Source of the DNA: Urechidicola vernalis
GTDB taxonomy: Bacteria > Bacteroidota > Bacteroidia > Flavobacteriales > Flavobacteriaceae
Reading direction: 5' to 3'
DNA length: 64,000 nt
Assembly: GCF_031846385.1 (NCBI RefSeq)
Contig: NZ_JAVRHV010000002.1
Location: 310,001 to 374,000, forward strand
The notes beneath the pieces are model-generated. The model was given only the letters and a program-made list of their open reading frames with translations, was not told the DNA's origin and did not search any database. Positions 52,918 to 62,876 of the stretch are shown in pieces. The stretch's first letter is position 1, and every line of letters starts with the position of its first letter. A program made the translations under genes and the position numbers.

Positions 52918-53442
52918 TTAATGCTTTTCAGTTATTTTAATTTCAACTGCTCCCGTAGATTCTAAAAATGCAGTCATCTCTTTTTCATCACCAGTAACTG
53001 GAATCTCCATTAAGAACATATCATCTGTAGTTCTTGGATCAGGATTTTCCGCTTCTTTAAATGGCCATAATTTTGAACGCATGTAAAATGTAATTACCAT
53101 TAAATGCGCTGCAAAAAACACAGTCATCTCAAACATAATTGGCACAAATGCCGGTAAGTTATAGAAGAACGAAAAACTTGGTTTACCACCAATATTTTGT
53201 GGCCAGTTCTCAATCATAATATAATTCATCATCCACATTGCTGTACATAACCCAACCAATCCATACATAAATGCAGTAATTGCAATTCTTGTGTGAGGCA
53301 AGCCCATTGCTTTATCTAATCCATGTACTGGAAATGGCGTATAAATTTCTTCAATATGATGGTTTGCAGCACGTACTTCTTTTACGGCTGACATTAACAC
53401 ATCATCGTCATTGTATATTGCGTGTATTACTTTAGAACTCAT
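52918..53442 (-). CDS. actD: Alternative complex III subunit ActD (DUF3341)
   Basis: A 174-residue DUF3341 membrane protein. The N-terminal soluble part (VIHAIYNDDDVLMSAVKEVR, HHIEEIYTPFPVHGLDKAMGL) precedes two membrane helices (IAITAFMYGLVGLCTAMWMMNYI and LPAFVPIMFEMTVFFAAHLMVITFYM), then a tail with MEIPVTGDEKEM. Partner of ActC in the complex. It starts 5 bases after actC. Confidence 0.93.
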   Translation of the reverse strand: MSSKVIHAIYNDDDVLMSAVKEVRAANHHIEEIYTPFPVHGLDKAMGLPHTRIAITAFMYGLVGLCTAMWMMNYIMIENWPQNIGGKPSFSFFYNLPAFVPIMFEMTVFFAAHLMVITFYMRSKLWPFKEAENPDPRTTDDMFLMEIPVTGDEKEMTAFLESTGAVEIKITEKH

Positions 53443-53447
53443 AATAC

Positions 53448-54869
53448 TTATTTTTTAGATTTATTAGTTGGTGCCGGGTTTTCTCCACCTGCATCTCTAT
53501 ATCTCTTGTAATTATCTCCAGAAGACTTTAAGATAGACTTCACCTCTGCCTGTGCAATTACAGGGAACGTTCTAGCGTATAATAAGAACAATACAAAGAA
53601 GAATCCGATTGTACCAACGTATATTCCGATATCTACAAATGTTGGTGAGAACATTGTCCAAGACGATGGTAAATAATCTCTATGTAATGAAGATACGATA
53701 ATTACAAAACGTTCGAACCACATTCCTATATTCACAACAATTGAAATAAAGAAAGAGAAGCGAATACTTGTTCTTAATCTCTTAGACCACATAAATTGTG
53801 GAGAGAACACATTACATGTCATCATTAATAAATATGCCCACCAATAAGGTCCCGTTGCTCTGTTTAAGAATGCATATTGCTCATATTCTACTCCAGAATA
53901 CCAAGCTATAAATAACTCAGTGATATAAGCACAACCAACGATAGAACCCGTAATCATAATTACAATGTTCATTAATTCGATATGTTGTATTGTAATATAT
54001 GCTTCTAGGTTAGATACTTTACGCATAATAATCAACAAAGTATTTACCATGGCGAACCCAGAGAAAATAGCCCCTGCCACAAAATACGGTGGGAAAATTG
54101 TTGTATGCCATCCTGGAATTACAGAAGTAGCAAAGTCCATAGATACAATTGTATGCACTGAAAGTACTAATGGTGTTGCCAAACCTGCCAATACTAAAGA
54201 TACTTCTTCAAAACGTTGCCAATCTTTTGCACGACCTGTCCAACCGAAACTCAGTAAAGAATAAATTTTCTTTTGAAACGGCTTAACAGCTCTATCACGT
54301 AACATTGCAAAATCAGGTAATAAACCAGTCCACCAGAATACTAATGACACCGATAAATAAGTTGAAATTGCGAATACATCCCACAAAAGAGGAGAGTTAA
54401 AGTTTACCCATAATGAACCAAATTGGTTTGGTAATGGTAAAACCCAATATCCCAACCAAGGACGTCCCATGTGTATAATTGGAAATAAACCTGCTTGAAC
54501 TACCGAGAAAATAGTCATGGCTTCTGCAGAACGGTTAATACCCATTCTCCATTTTTGACGGAATAATAAAAGAACGGCAGAAATCAAGGTTCCTGCATGC
54601 CCAATACCTACCCACCATACAAAGTTGGTAATATCCCAGGCCCATCCAATAGTTTTATTCAATCCCCAAACTCCGATTCCTGTTCCTACGGTATATAAAA
54701 TACAACCGATTCCCCAAAGGAAGGCTGCGATAGATATACCAAAAACAATCCACCATTGCTTGTTTGCTTTTCCTTCAACAGGAGCTGCTACTTCAACTGT
54801 AATGTCGTGGTAACTTTTGTCTCCTTTAATTAAAGGCTCTCTTATAGGTGCTTCGTAATGCGACGCCAT
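53448..54869 (-). CDS. actC: Alternative complex III quinol-oxidising membrane subunit ActC (NrfD-like)
   Basis: A 473-residue polytopic protein of the NrfD/PsrC family with about 10 helices; it binds the quinol and is thought to conserve energy. Signatures: FVWWVGIGHAGTLISAVLLLFRQKWR, FPIIHMGRPWLGYWV and VHTIVSMDFATSVIPGWHTTIFPPYFVAGAIFSG. It lies 35 bases after actB. Confidence 0.94.
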   Translation of the reverse strand: MASHYEAPIREPLIKGDKSYHDITVEVAAPVEGKANKQWWIVFGISIAAFLWGIGCILYTVGTGIGVWGLNKTIGWAWDITNFVWWVGIGHAGTLISAVLLLFRQKWRMGINRSAEAMTIFSVVQAGLFPIIHMGRPWLGYWVLPLPNQFGSLWVNFNSPLLWDVFAISTYLSVSLVFWWTGLLPDFAMLRDRAVKPFQKKIYSLLSFGWTGRAKDWQRFEEVSLVLAGLATPLVLSVHTIVSMDFATSVIPGWHTTIFPPYFVAGAIFSGFAMVNTLLIIMRKVSNLEAYITIQHIELMNIVIMITGSIVGCAYITELFIAWYSGVEYEQYAFLNRATGPYWWAYLLMMTCNVFSPQFMWSKRLRTSIRFSFFISIVVNIGMWFERFVIIVSSLHRDYLPSSWTMFSPTFVDIGIYVGTIGFFFVLFLLYARTFPVIAQAEVKSILKSSGDNYKRYRDAGGENPAPTNKSKK

Positions 54870-54904
54870 AATCTATATATAATTACTTAATTATTATTCT
54901 TTTT

Positions 54905-57900
54905 TTATGCTTCCGTGTTTCTTACTTTCACTTGGTATACAACATTTGGTTGTGTACCAATATGCTCTAATAAGTGGTAAGATCTTTTATCGTTCTTTAA
55001 CTTGTAAATATCACTATTTTCATTGTTGATATCTCCAAACACCATTGCTCCAGTACTACAAGCGTTAGAACAAGCTACTTCAAACTCATTGTCTCCAACA
55101 GGTCTTCCTTCTTTCTTCGCTTTTAATATAGTTGCTTGCGTCATTTGGATACACATAGAACATTTTTCCATAACTCCTCTAGAGCGAACTGTAACATCTG
55201 GATTCAATACCATTTTCCCTAAGTCGTCATTCATGTTGAAATCAAACTCACTATTGTTAGAGTAATCGAACCAGTTGAAACGACGTACTTTATAAGGACA
55301 GTTGTTTGCACAATATCTTGTTCCAACACAACGGTTATATGCCATATGGTTTTGACCTTGACGACCGTGAGATGTTGCCGCAACCGGACAAACAGTTTCA
55401 CATGGTGCATGGTTACAATGCTGACACATAATTGGCTGGAATGCTACCGTTGGATTCGCCGAAGGCTCTTCCATTTTTTGGTATTTCTCTTTTCCTCCAA
55501 CATTGTTATCATGTGCATATTCTTCAGTCATATCTGAAGAGTAATATCTGTCAATACGCAACCAGTGCATATCTCTCGATTTTCTTACTTCTGCTTTACC
55601 TACTACAGGAACATTGTTTTCTGCGTGACATGCTATAACACATGCTCCACAACCAGTACAAGAGTTTAAGTCAATAGATAAATTAAAGTGATGTCCTACT
55701 GAACGATCAAACTCATCCCATAAATCAACTGTTGTTGCATCAACTTCTTGGTGCTTCAATGAAACCTTTGGAACTGGGTTGTAAACCTCAGGATCAGTAG
55801 CAGTATTAAATACTCCTAATGTAGTTTCTTTAATAATATCTCCGCGACCCATCATAGTATTATGTAACTGCGTACATGCAAACTTATGAGTTCCTGAAAC
55901 TTTTGTTATTGTTACTCCGGTTTGAGTTGTATTGAAATCGTTGTATAAAGGGTAAGCATTTACTCCTGTTTGCATTGCCGATTTCATTCCTGTTGTACGT
56001 CCGTAACCTAATGCTAAACCAACAGACCCTTCTGCCTGACCAGGCTGAACTAATACAGGAACTTTTAAAGAAACATTACCAGATTTTAACTCAACGTAAT
56101 CACCATTCATTGCACCATCGGCAACATATACATTCTCTAAACCTAATGCATCAGCATCAGCCTTAGAAACAGTTAAGTAATTATCCCAAGTTGTTCTAGT
56201 AATAGGATCTGGTAATTCTTGCAACCAAGGATTATTTGCCTGCTGACCATCTCCTAATCCTGTTTTTGTATATAATTGAAGTTCTAACTCACCTACATTA
56301 GGTTTCTTAGCGCTTTTTAATTCTGTGTTTAAATCAAATCCTTCTACGATTGACGCTGTTTCCGTTACCTCTAAGGCAAACGAACCATCATGTAATGCTT
56401 GATTCCAAGAAGTACTTGCTCCTAATGTAGCAAATGTTTCTTTTAAATTTTCATAATAAGACTGCGTACTTCCACTCCACTTTAATAAACTGTCTTGCAC
56501 TTGACGCGAATCAAACAAAGGTTGAATAGTAGGCTGCATTAAACTATACTGACCTTTCTTCATTTCAACCATTCCCCACGACTCTAAGTAATGAGGGGTT
56601 GCCAATGCAAAATCAACAACATTTGCAGTTTCATTATCTGCCATTGTAAATGCAACAGATGCATCAACTTTTGCTAAACCATCTACAAACTCTTTTGAAT
56701 TTGGTAACGTGTAAACTGGGTTTGCATTATTAATTAATAACACCCCAACCTTACCTGCGTTCATATCAGCAATTAACTGAGCAACTGCAGTATCGTTTCC
56801 TTTCTTTGTATTGTTTGTTATAGAAACATCCATTGCTGCACTTTGAATAGCATTGTTAATTGCTAACGCTAACAATTGAATGTGTTTATCATTTACACCT
56901 GATACAACTACTGCTTTTGAACCTGCCGCTTTAATTTTAGAAACTGCATTTTGAACAGCATCTTGTAAAGGACCAGCCTCTCTAGTAGAGACACCATTTA
57001 CTACCGCCTGATATAATTTAGTCATTGCTAAATATTGCTCAGATGGTTTTACTTTTATTCTTTTATCAGCATTCGCTCCAGTCAATGTCAAGTTTGACTC
57101 GAACTGAATATGATGTGACATTTTTCCATTTTTAGGAACTCTTCCTTTTGCATAGCCACCTTCATAACCTCCACCTTGCCAATCTCCTAAGAAATCTGCA
57201 CCAACAGAAACAATAACTTCTGCTTTAGAAAAATCATACGATGGTAATGTTCTTGTACCATACATAGTTTCATATGCATCTACCGCTCCAGATTCAGACA
57301 CCGCATCATAAACAACATGGTTCACTTCACCTAAAGAAGCAACTAAATTTGCAGTAGAAGGACTCGCATCAGAACTCGATAAGAAAGCAATTTGCTTTCC
57401 TGATGCTTTTGCAGCAGCAATTTTCTTGCCTACTTCAGCATCAACTTCATTCCAAGAAATATAACCGTCTTTTCCTTTTGGTCCTTTTAAACGCAACCCA
57501 TCATATAAAGATAATACAGATGCTTGCACACGTGCATTCGTTTCACCGCTTGCATCTTTATTCGGTTCGATTTTAATTGGACGCCCTTCTCTAACTTTTA
57601 CTAATACATTTGCAAAATCATGACCATCAGCAATCGCTGTAGCATAATAATCTGCAACACCAGGTATTAGTTCGTTTGGTTTCACTACATAAGGGATTGC
57701 CTTTTTTACAGGCCCTTCACAAGCTGCCAATGAAGCCGCTGCAGTCGTAAATCCAACATATTTTAAGAAGTCTCTACGAGTTGTTGATGAATTATCTAAT
57801 GATTCCTTATCTCCTAAGAATTCATCTGTTGGTAATTCTTCTACAAATTCGTTTTTCTTTAACGTATCAACAATAGAACTATTTTCGTTTAGTTCCTCAA

Positions 57901-57931
57901 CACTTTTCCAGTATTTTTTGTTTGATGCCAT
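54905..57931 (-). CDS. actB: Alternative complex III iron-sulfur/molybdopterin-fold subunit ActB
   Basis: A 1008-residue periplasmic fusion. The N-terminal Tat motif TTRRDFLKYVGFTTAAASLAAC (with possible lipobox Cys) is followed by a molybdopterin-oxidoreductase-like domain (about 90-700) that in ACIII lacks a functional cofactor. A C-terminal ferredoxin domain (about 760-960) has four cysteine clusters: CTGCGACVIAC, CQHCNHAPCETVC, CVGTRYCANNC and CSMCIQMTQ with a late CSNAC. The clusters carry electrons from quinol to the heme subunits. It is 61 bases after actA. Confidence 0.94.
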   Translation of the reverse strand: MASNKKYWKSVEELNENSSIVDTLKKNEFVEELPTDEFLGDKESLDNSSTTRRDFLKYVGFTTAAASLAACEGPVKKAIPYVVKPNELIPGVADYYATAIADGHDFANVLVKVREGRPIKIEPNKDASGETNARVQASVLSLYDGLRLKGPKGKDGYISWNEVDAEVGKKIAAAKASGKQIAFLSSSDASPSTANLVASLGEVNHVVYDAVSESGAVDAYETMYGTRTLPSYDFSKAEVIVSVGADFLGDWQGGGYEGGYAKGRVPKNGKMSHHIQFESNLTLTGANADKRIKVKPSEQYLAMTKLYQAVVNGVSTREAGPLQDAVQNAVSKIKAAGSKAVVVSGVNDKHIQLLALAINNAIQSAAMDVSITNNTKKGNDTAVAQLIADMNAGKVGVLLINNANPVYTLPNSKEFVDGLAKVDASVAFTMADNETANVVDFALATPHYLESWGMVEMKKGQYSLMQPTIQPLFDSRQVQDSLLKWSGSTQSYYENLKETFATLGASTSWNQALHDGSFALEVTETASIVEGFDLNTELKSAKKPNVGELELQLYTKTGLGDGQQANNPWLQELPDPITRTTWDNYLTVSKADADALGLENVYVADGAMNGDYVELKSGNVSLKVPVLVQPGQAEGSVGLALGYGRTTGMKSAMQTGVNAYPLYNDFNTTQTGVTITKVSGTHKFACTQLHNTMMGRGDIIKETTLGVFNTATDPEVYNPVPKVSLKHQEVDATTVDLWDEFDRSVGHHFNLSIDLNSCTGCGACVIACHAENNVPVVGKAEVRKSRDMHWLRIDRYYSSDMTEEYAHDNNVGGKEKYQKMEEPSANPTVAFQPIMCQHCNHAPCETVCPVAATSHGRQGQNHMAYNRCVGTRYCANNCPYKVRRFNWFDYSNNSEFDFNMNDDLGKMVLNPDVTVRSRGVMEKCSMCIQMTQATILKAKKEGRPVGDNEFEVACSNACSTGAMVFGDINNENSDIYKLKNDKRSYHLLEHIGTQPNVVYQVKVRNTEA

Positions 57932-57992
57932 TTGATTATTTATTTAATTAATAAAAGGAACTTACGTTACTTTCAATTTTAATTTTATTTTT

Positions 57993-59252
57993 TTAGTAGT
58001 GACATTTACCACATTCCATTCCGCCCATCTGAGCTTCTGTCACTTTCTCTACTCCGTATTTACCAGCTAACTGCTCGTGAATTTTCTCGTAGTATCCATT
58101 TTCAGTCATATCCACTTCAGTATCTCTATGACAGTCTATACACCAACCCATTGTTAACGGAGCGTGTTGATAAACTTCATCCATTTCTTCAACAGGACCA
58201 TGACATTCCTGACATTTAACACCTGCTACAGTAACGTGCTGTGAATGATTGAAATAAGCGAAATCTGGTAAATTATGAACACGAACCCATTCAATAGGTT
58301 TCTTCTCGTACCCTTCGATGTATTGCAATTTGTCTTTATCCCAACCAATTGCATCGTATAATTTTTGAATTTCCTTATCTAACACTTCTTTCCCGTGGTT
58401 TCCAATTGCAGTTCCTTCAGCAACTTCAGAAATATTCATATGACAGTTCATACAAACGTTTGCTGATGGAATACCTGAAGTCTTACTGTGCTTTGCAGAA
58501 GCATGACAGTACTGACAATCAATTTTATTATCTCCAGCGTGAATTTTATGAGAAAACTCGATTGGCTGAATAGGTTGGTATCCTTCATCTACACCAACTT
58601 GCATAAACCATGAGAACACAATATAAGCTGTAGATAACAAAAAGAAGATCGTTAATAAGAAATGTAAAAACTTATTAGCTTTAAAAGCAGCCCATATTGC
58701 ATTTGCTTGTTCTCCTGTTGTTTTTCTTTTTGGAGCATCGTCTCTTAATTCTGAAACGGTACGATATAGATTTACAACCATTAACAACAATACAAATACA
58801 ATTGCTATTAAAATATACAATAACGTATTGTCTGCTTCAGCAACTACTACATCTCCTCCTCCAGTTGTAACGACTGGTGGTGGTGGCGGTGGTGCAGACG
58901 TATATGCTAAAATATCATCAATATTTTCATCTGTTAAAAACGGAAACGCCGTCATTGCTGTCGGGCTATATTTTGCCGCTTCTTTTGCATCAGCATCTGT
59001 AGCTTGCAATGCTGCATTGTCTTTGATCCATGCTTTTAACCAAGCATCTTCACGGACATCTGTAATTCCACCTAACTTAGGCCCTACTAAATCTTTATCT
59101 AATTTATGACATGCCGCACAATTTGTATTGAATAGTTTTTTACCATTCGCTGCATCTCCCTGGGCCGATAAATTTAAAGTGAAAAAGAATAGGAAAGCAA
59201 TACTACTGAACGCTAATCTTGCTGTTAGACTCTGTTGTTTCACGCTTTTCAT
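57993..59252 (-). CDS. actA: Alternative complex III multiheme cytochrome ActA, with extra mono-heme domain
   Basis: A 419-residue cytochrome. The signal peptide (1-31) is followed by a mono-heme cytochrome c domain (CAACH at 45-49), a proline run (six Pro at 121-126), a membrane helix (about 143-161), a second one (197-217), then five CxxCH sites (CQYCH 246-250, CMNCH 267-271, CQECH, CIDCH, CGKCH 414-418). Six hemes in all: a pentaheme ActA with an N-terminal cytochrome fused on. The ATG at 59252 (MKSVKQQ) gives a clean signal peptide; the upstream in-frame extension is not. First gene of the operon. Confidence 0.92.
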   Translation of the reverse strand: MKSVKQQSLTARLAFSSIAFLFFFTLNLSAQGDAANGKKLFNTNCAACHKLDKDLVGPKLGGITDVREDAWLKAWIKDNAALQATDADAKEAAKYSPTAMTAFPFLTDENIDDILAYTSAPPPPPPVVTTGGGDVVVAEADNTLLYILIAIVFVLLLMVVNLYRTVSELRDDAPKRKTTGEQANAIWAAFKANKFLHFLLTIFFLLSTAYIVFSWFMQVGVDEGYQPIQPIEFSHKIHAGDNKIDCQYCHASAKHSKTSGIPSANVCMNCHMNISEVAEGTAIGNHGKEVLDKEIQKLYDAIGWDKDKLQYIEGYEKKPIEWVRVHNLPDFAYFNHSQHVTVAGVKCQECHGPVEEMDEVYQHAPLTMGWCIDCHRDTEVDMTENGYYEKIHEQLAGKYGVEKVTEAQMGGMECGKCHY

Positions 59253-59324
59253 ATAAATATATGTTTTCTTTCTTGTTTGGTACAATAATTTCAAATGAAT
59301 TACGTACTGATTAAAATAGTGGCA

Positions 59325-59332
59325 CAAAAGTA
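59325..59332 (-). promoter_or_regulatory. Probable promoter -7 element of the act-cox operon
   Basis: TACTTTTG on the minus strand is a full TAnnTTTG match, 72 bases before the actA start. No clear -33 TTG at 17-23 bases. The rest of the 59253-59543 intergenic stretch is AT-rich and shows no gene. Confidence 0.45.
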
Positions 59333-59543
59333 CTATTAATTAGCAAGATTTAAAATCTAAAAATAATGTTAAATGCAATTTATAATTATTCTAAATAGAG
59401 TAAAATGATACCGTTTTAATAAACAATAGATTAGATTTGCAAAGCCTTATTTCGGATTAAAATCGGACAAATAATACGTTTTAATCCCAGTACAAAAACA
59501 ACAATAAAATTGCTTATTTTAAGCATCATAAAAATATATAAAA

Positions 59544-59909
59544 ATGAAAAAAACAACATTTGGCTTCTTAAGTTTTTTATTCTTCCTCTTGATTGGAACA
59601 TCTGGAATGGCTCAGGAAAATACTGAGATTAATGATGTTTTAAGAAAAAAAGCGGCCTATAACAAAGAACATCCTGAAGCAAACGGATTTAAAATTCAAT
59701 TGTATAATGGTAATGAAACCCAAGCATACCGAGTAAGAAGTGAATATCAAATTGAATTCAATAAAAAGGCGGAATTAATTTATGAGGCCCCAGAATGGAA
59801 AGTTAGAGTTGGTAATTATTTGACTCGATTAGAAGCAGATAGAGCACTTTTAGAAATTAAAAAAGAATTTTCTGGTGCTATTGTATTAGAGACTGAAATT
59901 AAAATGTAA
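59544..59909 (+). CDS. Secreted SPOR-domain protein
   Basis: A 121-residue protein with signal peptide (residues 1-23, ending GMAQ) and a SPOR-type domain (about 49-121: FKIQLYNGNETQAYRVRSEYQI...WKVRVGNYLTRLEADRALLEIKKEF). SPOR domains bind denuded peptidoglycan, often at division sites. It lacks a membrane anchor, so it would be a free periplasmic protein. It is convergent with infB and shares a terminator with it. Confidence 0.85.
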   Translation: MKKTTFGFLSFLFFLLIGTSGMAQENTEINDVLRKKAAYNKEHPEANGFKIQLYNGNETQAYRVRSEYQIEFNKKAELIYEAPEWKVRVGNYLTRLEADRALLEIKKEFSGAIVLETEIKM

Positions 59910-59953
59910 TCGCTTCGATTTCATTCGTAATCTTTCTAATAATTAAATGACAT

Positions 59954-59987
59954 AAAAAAACCGAATCAATCTTGATTCGGTTTTTTT
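59954..59987. terminator. Bidirectional terminator between the SPOR gene and infB
   Basis: A 15-bp stem of seven A, CCGAATCA / TGATTCGG and seven T with a 4-base loop; each strand ends in a T-run. Confidence 0.9.
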
Positions 59988-60007
59988 TATATCCTGAAGG
60001 TTGATTT

Positions 60008-62830
60008 TTATTTCAACTTCTTCTTAACTGCTACTTCTTCGTAAGCTTCAATTACATCACCGATTTTTATATCGTTGAATCCTTTAATTTGAACCCCACA
60101 ATCGTACCCTTTTGTCACTTCTTTAACATCATCTTTAAATCGTTTCAACGCTGTTAATTCTCCAGAGTGTACAACAACTCCTTCGCGAATAATTCTAATC
60201 AATGAATTACGCATAATCTTACCGCTTACGACCATACAACCTGCAATGTTTCCAACTTTAGAAATTTTATAAACTTCTCTAATCTCAACATTACCAGTAA
60301 CCTCTTCTTTCATCTCTGGCGATAACATTCCTTCCATGGCATCACGTAAGTCATTAATCGCATCATAAATAATCGAGTATGTTCTAATGTCTATTTCTTC
60401 CTGATCTGCAATCATTCTTGCATTTCCAGAAGGGCGCACATTAAATCCAACAATAATCGCTTCAGATGCAGATGCTAACAATACATCAGATTCTGTAATT
60501 GCTCCTACTCCTTTATGAATAATATTTACTTGGATTTCTTCAGTAGATTGTTTTTGGAACGAATCAGTCAAGGCCTCTACAGAACCATCCACATCACCTT
60601 TAAGGATAATGTTCAATTCTTTAAAGTCTCCTAACGCTATTCTACGTCCAATTTCATCTAACGTAATATGTTTCTGAGTTCTAACAGATTGCTCACGTTG
60701 TAATTGAGAACGTTTTGTTGCAATTTGTTTTGCTTCTTTCTCATCTTCGAATACATGGAAACGATCACCTGCTTGTGGTGCACCATCCAATCCTAAAATT
60801 GAAACTGGTGTTGAAGGTCCTGCTCCGTCCATTGCGTTTCCACGCTCGTTGAACATTGCTTTTACCTTACCACTATTCTTTCCTGCTAATACGTAATCTC
60901 CAACTTTTAAAGTACCTTCTTGCACTAAAATTGTAGATACATAACCACGACCTTTATCTAAATACGCCTCTACAACTGTACCGATAGCACGTTTCTCAGG
61001 ATTCGCTTTTAAGTCTAGCATTTCAGCCTCTAACAATACTTTCTCCAATAATTCGTCAATTCCTTGACCTGTTTTTGCAGAAATATCATGCGATTGAATT
61101 TTACCTCCCCAATCTTCAACTAACAAGTCCATACCTGCTAATTGTTCTTTGATCTTATCTGGATTTGCTCCTTGCACATCAATCTTGTTGATTGCAAATA
61201 CAATAGGAACCCCGGCTGCTTGTGCGTGACTAATTGCTTCTTTTGTTTGAGGCATTAATCCATCATCCGCTGCAACCACAATAATAACTAAATCAGTTAC
61301 CTGAGCACCACGTGCACGCATCGCCGTAAAGGCCTCGTGACCTGGTGTATCTAAAAAGGCAATTCTCTCACCGCTTTCTAATTGTACACCGTATGCTCCA
61401 ATATGTTGTGTAATTCCACCAGACTCACCAGCAATTACATTCGCTTTACGGATATAATCCAATAACGATGTTTTACCATGATCTACGTGACCCATTACTG
61501 TAATAATTGGTGCTCTACCTTCTAAATCTTCAGCGCTGTCTTCTTCCTCAACAATTGCATCTTCTACCTCTGCTCCAACAAACTCAACTTTATAATCGAA
61601 TTCTTCTGCTACGATAGTTAATGTCTCTGCATCTAAACGCTGATTCATTGTTACCATCATACCTAATGACATACAGGCACCAATAATTTGATTCACCTGA
61701 ATATTCATCATCGTTGCAATTTCACTTACAGTAACAAACTCTGTTACTTTTAGAATTTTGCTTTCTGCCGCTGCAATTTCCTGATCAATTTCAGTTTGTT
61801 GACGGTGCGAATCTCTTTTATCTCTTCTATATTTTGCTCCTTTAGACTTCTTACCTTTTCCTTGTAATTTCTCTAAAGTTTCACGAACTTGTTTTTGCAC
61901 ATCAGCTTCAGAAGGCTCTTCTTTAACAACATTTCTGCGTCCTTGACCTCCTTTATTAAATCCTCCACGTTGATTTCCCTGTCCTTGACCTGGCTTAAAT
62001 TCTTTACGAATTCTTTTACGTTTACGCTTATTATCCGTTCCTGCTCCTCCTGGTTTTTTATCGCCAGGCTTTTTATCTCCAGGCTTCCCTGCTTCAGGCT
62101 TTTTCTTTTTAGGCTTCTCGAATTGCTTTAAATCAATTGTCCCTGCCAATTTAGGCCCGTCTAATTTCTTATACTGAGTCGTTATTGTTTGCGGTTCTGT
62201 TGGCTTTTCTTCTTGAGGTTTTTCCTCAACCTTTTTAGACACAACAGGTTCTACTTTTTTAGACTCACCTTTTTTAGGCGCTTCCTTTTTAGGTTCTTCT
62301 TTTGGCTTTTCCTCTTTCTTCTCAACTGGTTTTGGCGCCTGAGCAACAACCTTTGGACCGTCCAATTTCACCTTAGCCTTAATAACCTCTACCTTTTCCT
62401 CTTTTACTTCAGGTTTCGCAACTTCTTCAACTTTAGCAGGAACTTCTTCAACTTTCTCTTCTTTTTTAGAAGATCCATCGATATCGATTTTTCCAACAGT
62501 TTTCACCTCAACCTTTTCAGCTTTCGCTTTTAAGACTTCGTTTTTGGCCTCTTCTTCAAGACGCTGCTTTTCAAGTTTGGCTGCACGTTCTAATGCAATA
62601 GCTTCCTTTTCCTTTCTTTTCTCTTCACCAACCTCTTTCGATTCCGCTTTTTTGCTTCTATCGGTTTGGAAACCATCTAGTAAAACTTCATACTCTGCGC
62701 TAGAAATTTTGGTTGTAGGACGTGCCTCTATTTCATGCCCTTTACTGGCAAGATGTTCAACCGCTCTGTCTAACGAAATATTCAGTTCTCTTAGAACTTT
62801 ATTAAGTCGCATTGTTTTGTTTTCAGACAT
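60008..62830 (-). CDS. infB: Translation initiation factor IF-2
   Basis: GTPase that brings initiator fMet-tRNA to the ribosome. The 940 residues begin with an IF2-N domain (LNKVLRELNISLDRAVEHLASKGHEIE), then a long Lys/Glu/Pro-rich low-complexity region (about 60-330), a second IF2_N-like segment (about 360-420), and the G domain with G1 GHVDHGKTSLLDYI, G2-G3 DTPGHEAFTAMRARGA and G4 NKID, followed by domains II-IV. Open frames on the opposite strand across the low-complexity part are shadows. It lies 46 bases after nusA in the usual nusA-infB order. Confidence 0.97.
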   Translation of the reverse strand: MSENKTMRLNKVLRELNISLDRAVEHLASKGHEIEARPTTKISSAEYEVLLDGFQTDRSKKAESKEVGEEKRKEKEAIALERAAKLEKQRLEEEAKNEVLKAKAEKVEVKTVGKIDIDGSSKKEEKVEEVPAKVEEVAKPEVKEEKVEVIKAKVKLDGPKVVAQAPKPVEKKEEKPKEEPKKEAPKKGESKKVEPVVSKKVEEKPQEEKPTEPQTITTQYKKLDGPKLAGTIDLKQFEKPKKKKPEAGKPGDKKPGDKKPGGAGTDNKRKRKRIRKEFKPGQGQGNQRGGFNKGGQGRRNVVKEEPSEADVQKQVRETLEKLQGKGKKSKGAKYRRDKRDSHRQQTEIDQEIAAAESKILKVTEFVTVSEIATMMNIQVNQIIGACMSLGMMVTMNQRLDAETLTIVAEEFDYKVEFVGAEVEDAIVEEEDSAEDLEGRAPIITVMGHVDHGKTSLLDYIRKANVIAGESGGITQHIGAYGVQLESGERIAFLDTPGHEAFTAMRARGAQVTDLVIIVVAADDGLMPQTKEAISHAQAAGVPIVFAINKIDVQGANPDKIKEQLAGMDLLVEDWGGKIQSHDISAKTGQGIDELLEKVLLEAEMLDLKANPEKRAIGTVVEAYLDKGRGYVSTILVQEGTLKVGDYVLAGKNSGKVKAMFNERGNAMDGAGPSTPVSILGLDGAPQAGDRFHVFEDEKEAKQIATKRSQLQREQSVRTQKHITLDEIGRRIALGDFKELNIILKGDVDGSVEALTDSFQKQSTEEIQVNIIHKGVGAITESDVLLASASEAIIVGFNVRPSGNARMIADQEEIDIRTYSIIYDAINDLRDAMEGMLSPEMKEEVTGNVEIREVYKISKVGNIAGCMVVSGKIMRNSLIRIIREGVVVHSGELTALKRFKDDVKEVTKGYDCGVQIKGFNDIKIGDVIEAYEEVAVKKKLK

Positions 62831-62876
62831 ACTTATTGTTACTCTTAATTATAATTCTTTTTGCGAAAATTACTAT

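Noticed and set aside
59490..59543. Small palindrome TGCTTA-TTT-TAAGCA before the SPOR gene as an operator
   Set aside because: It is short, AT-rich and not repeated elsewhere, and could arise by chance.
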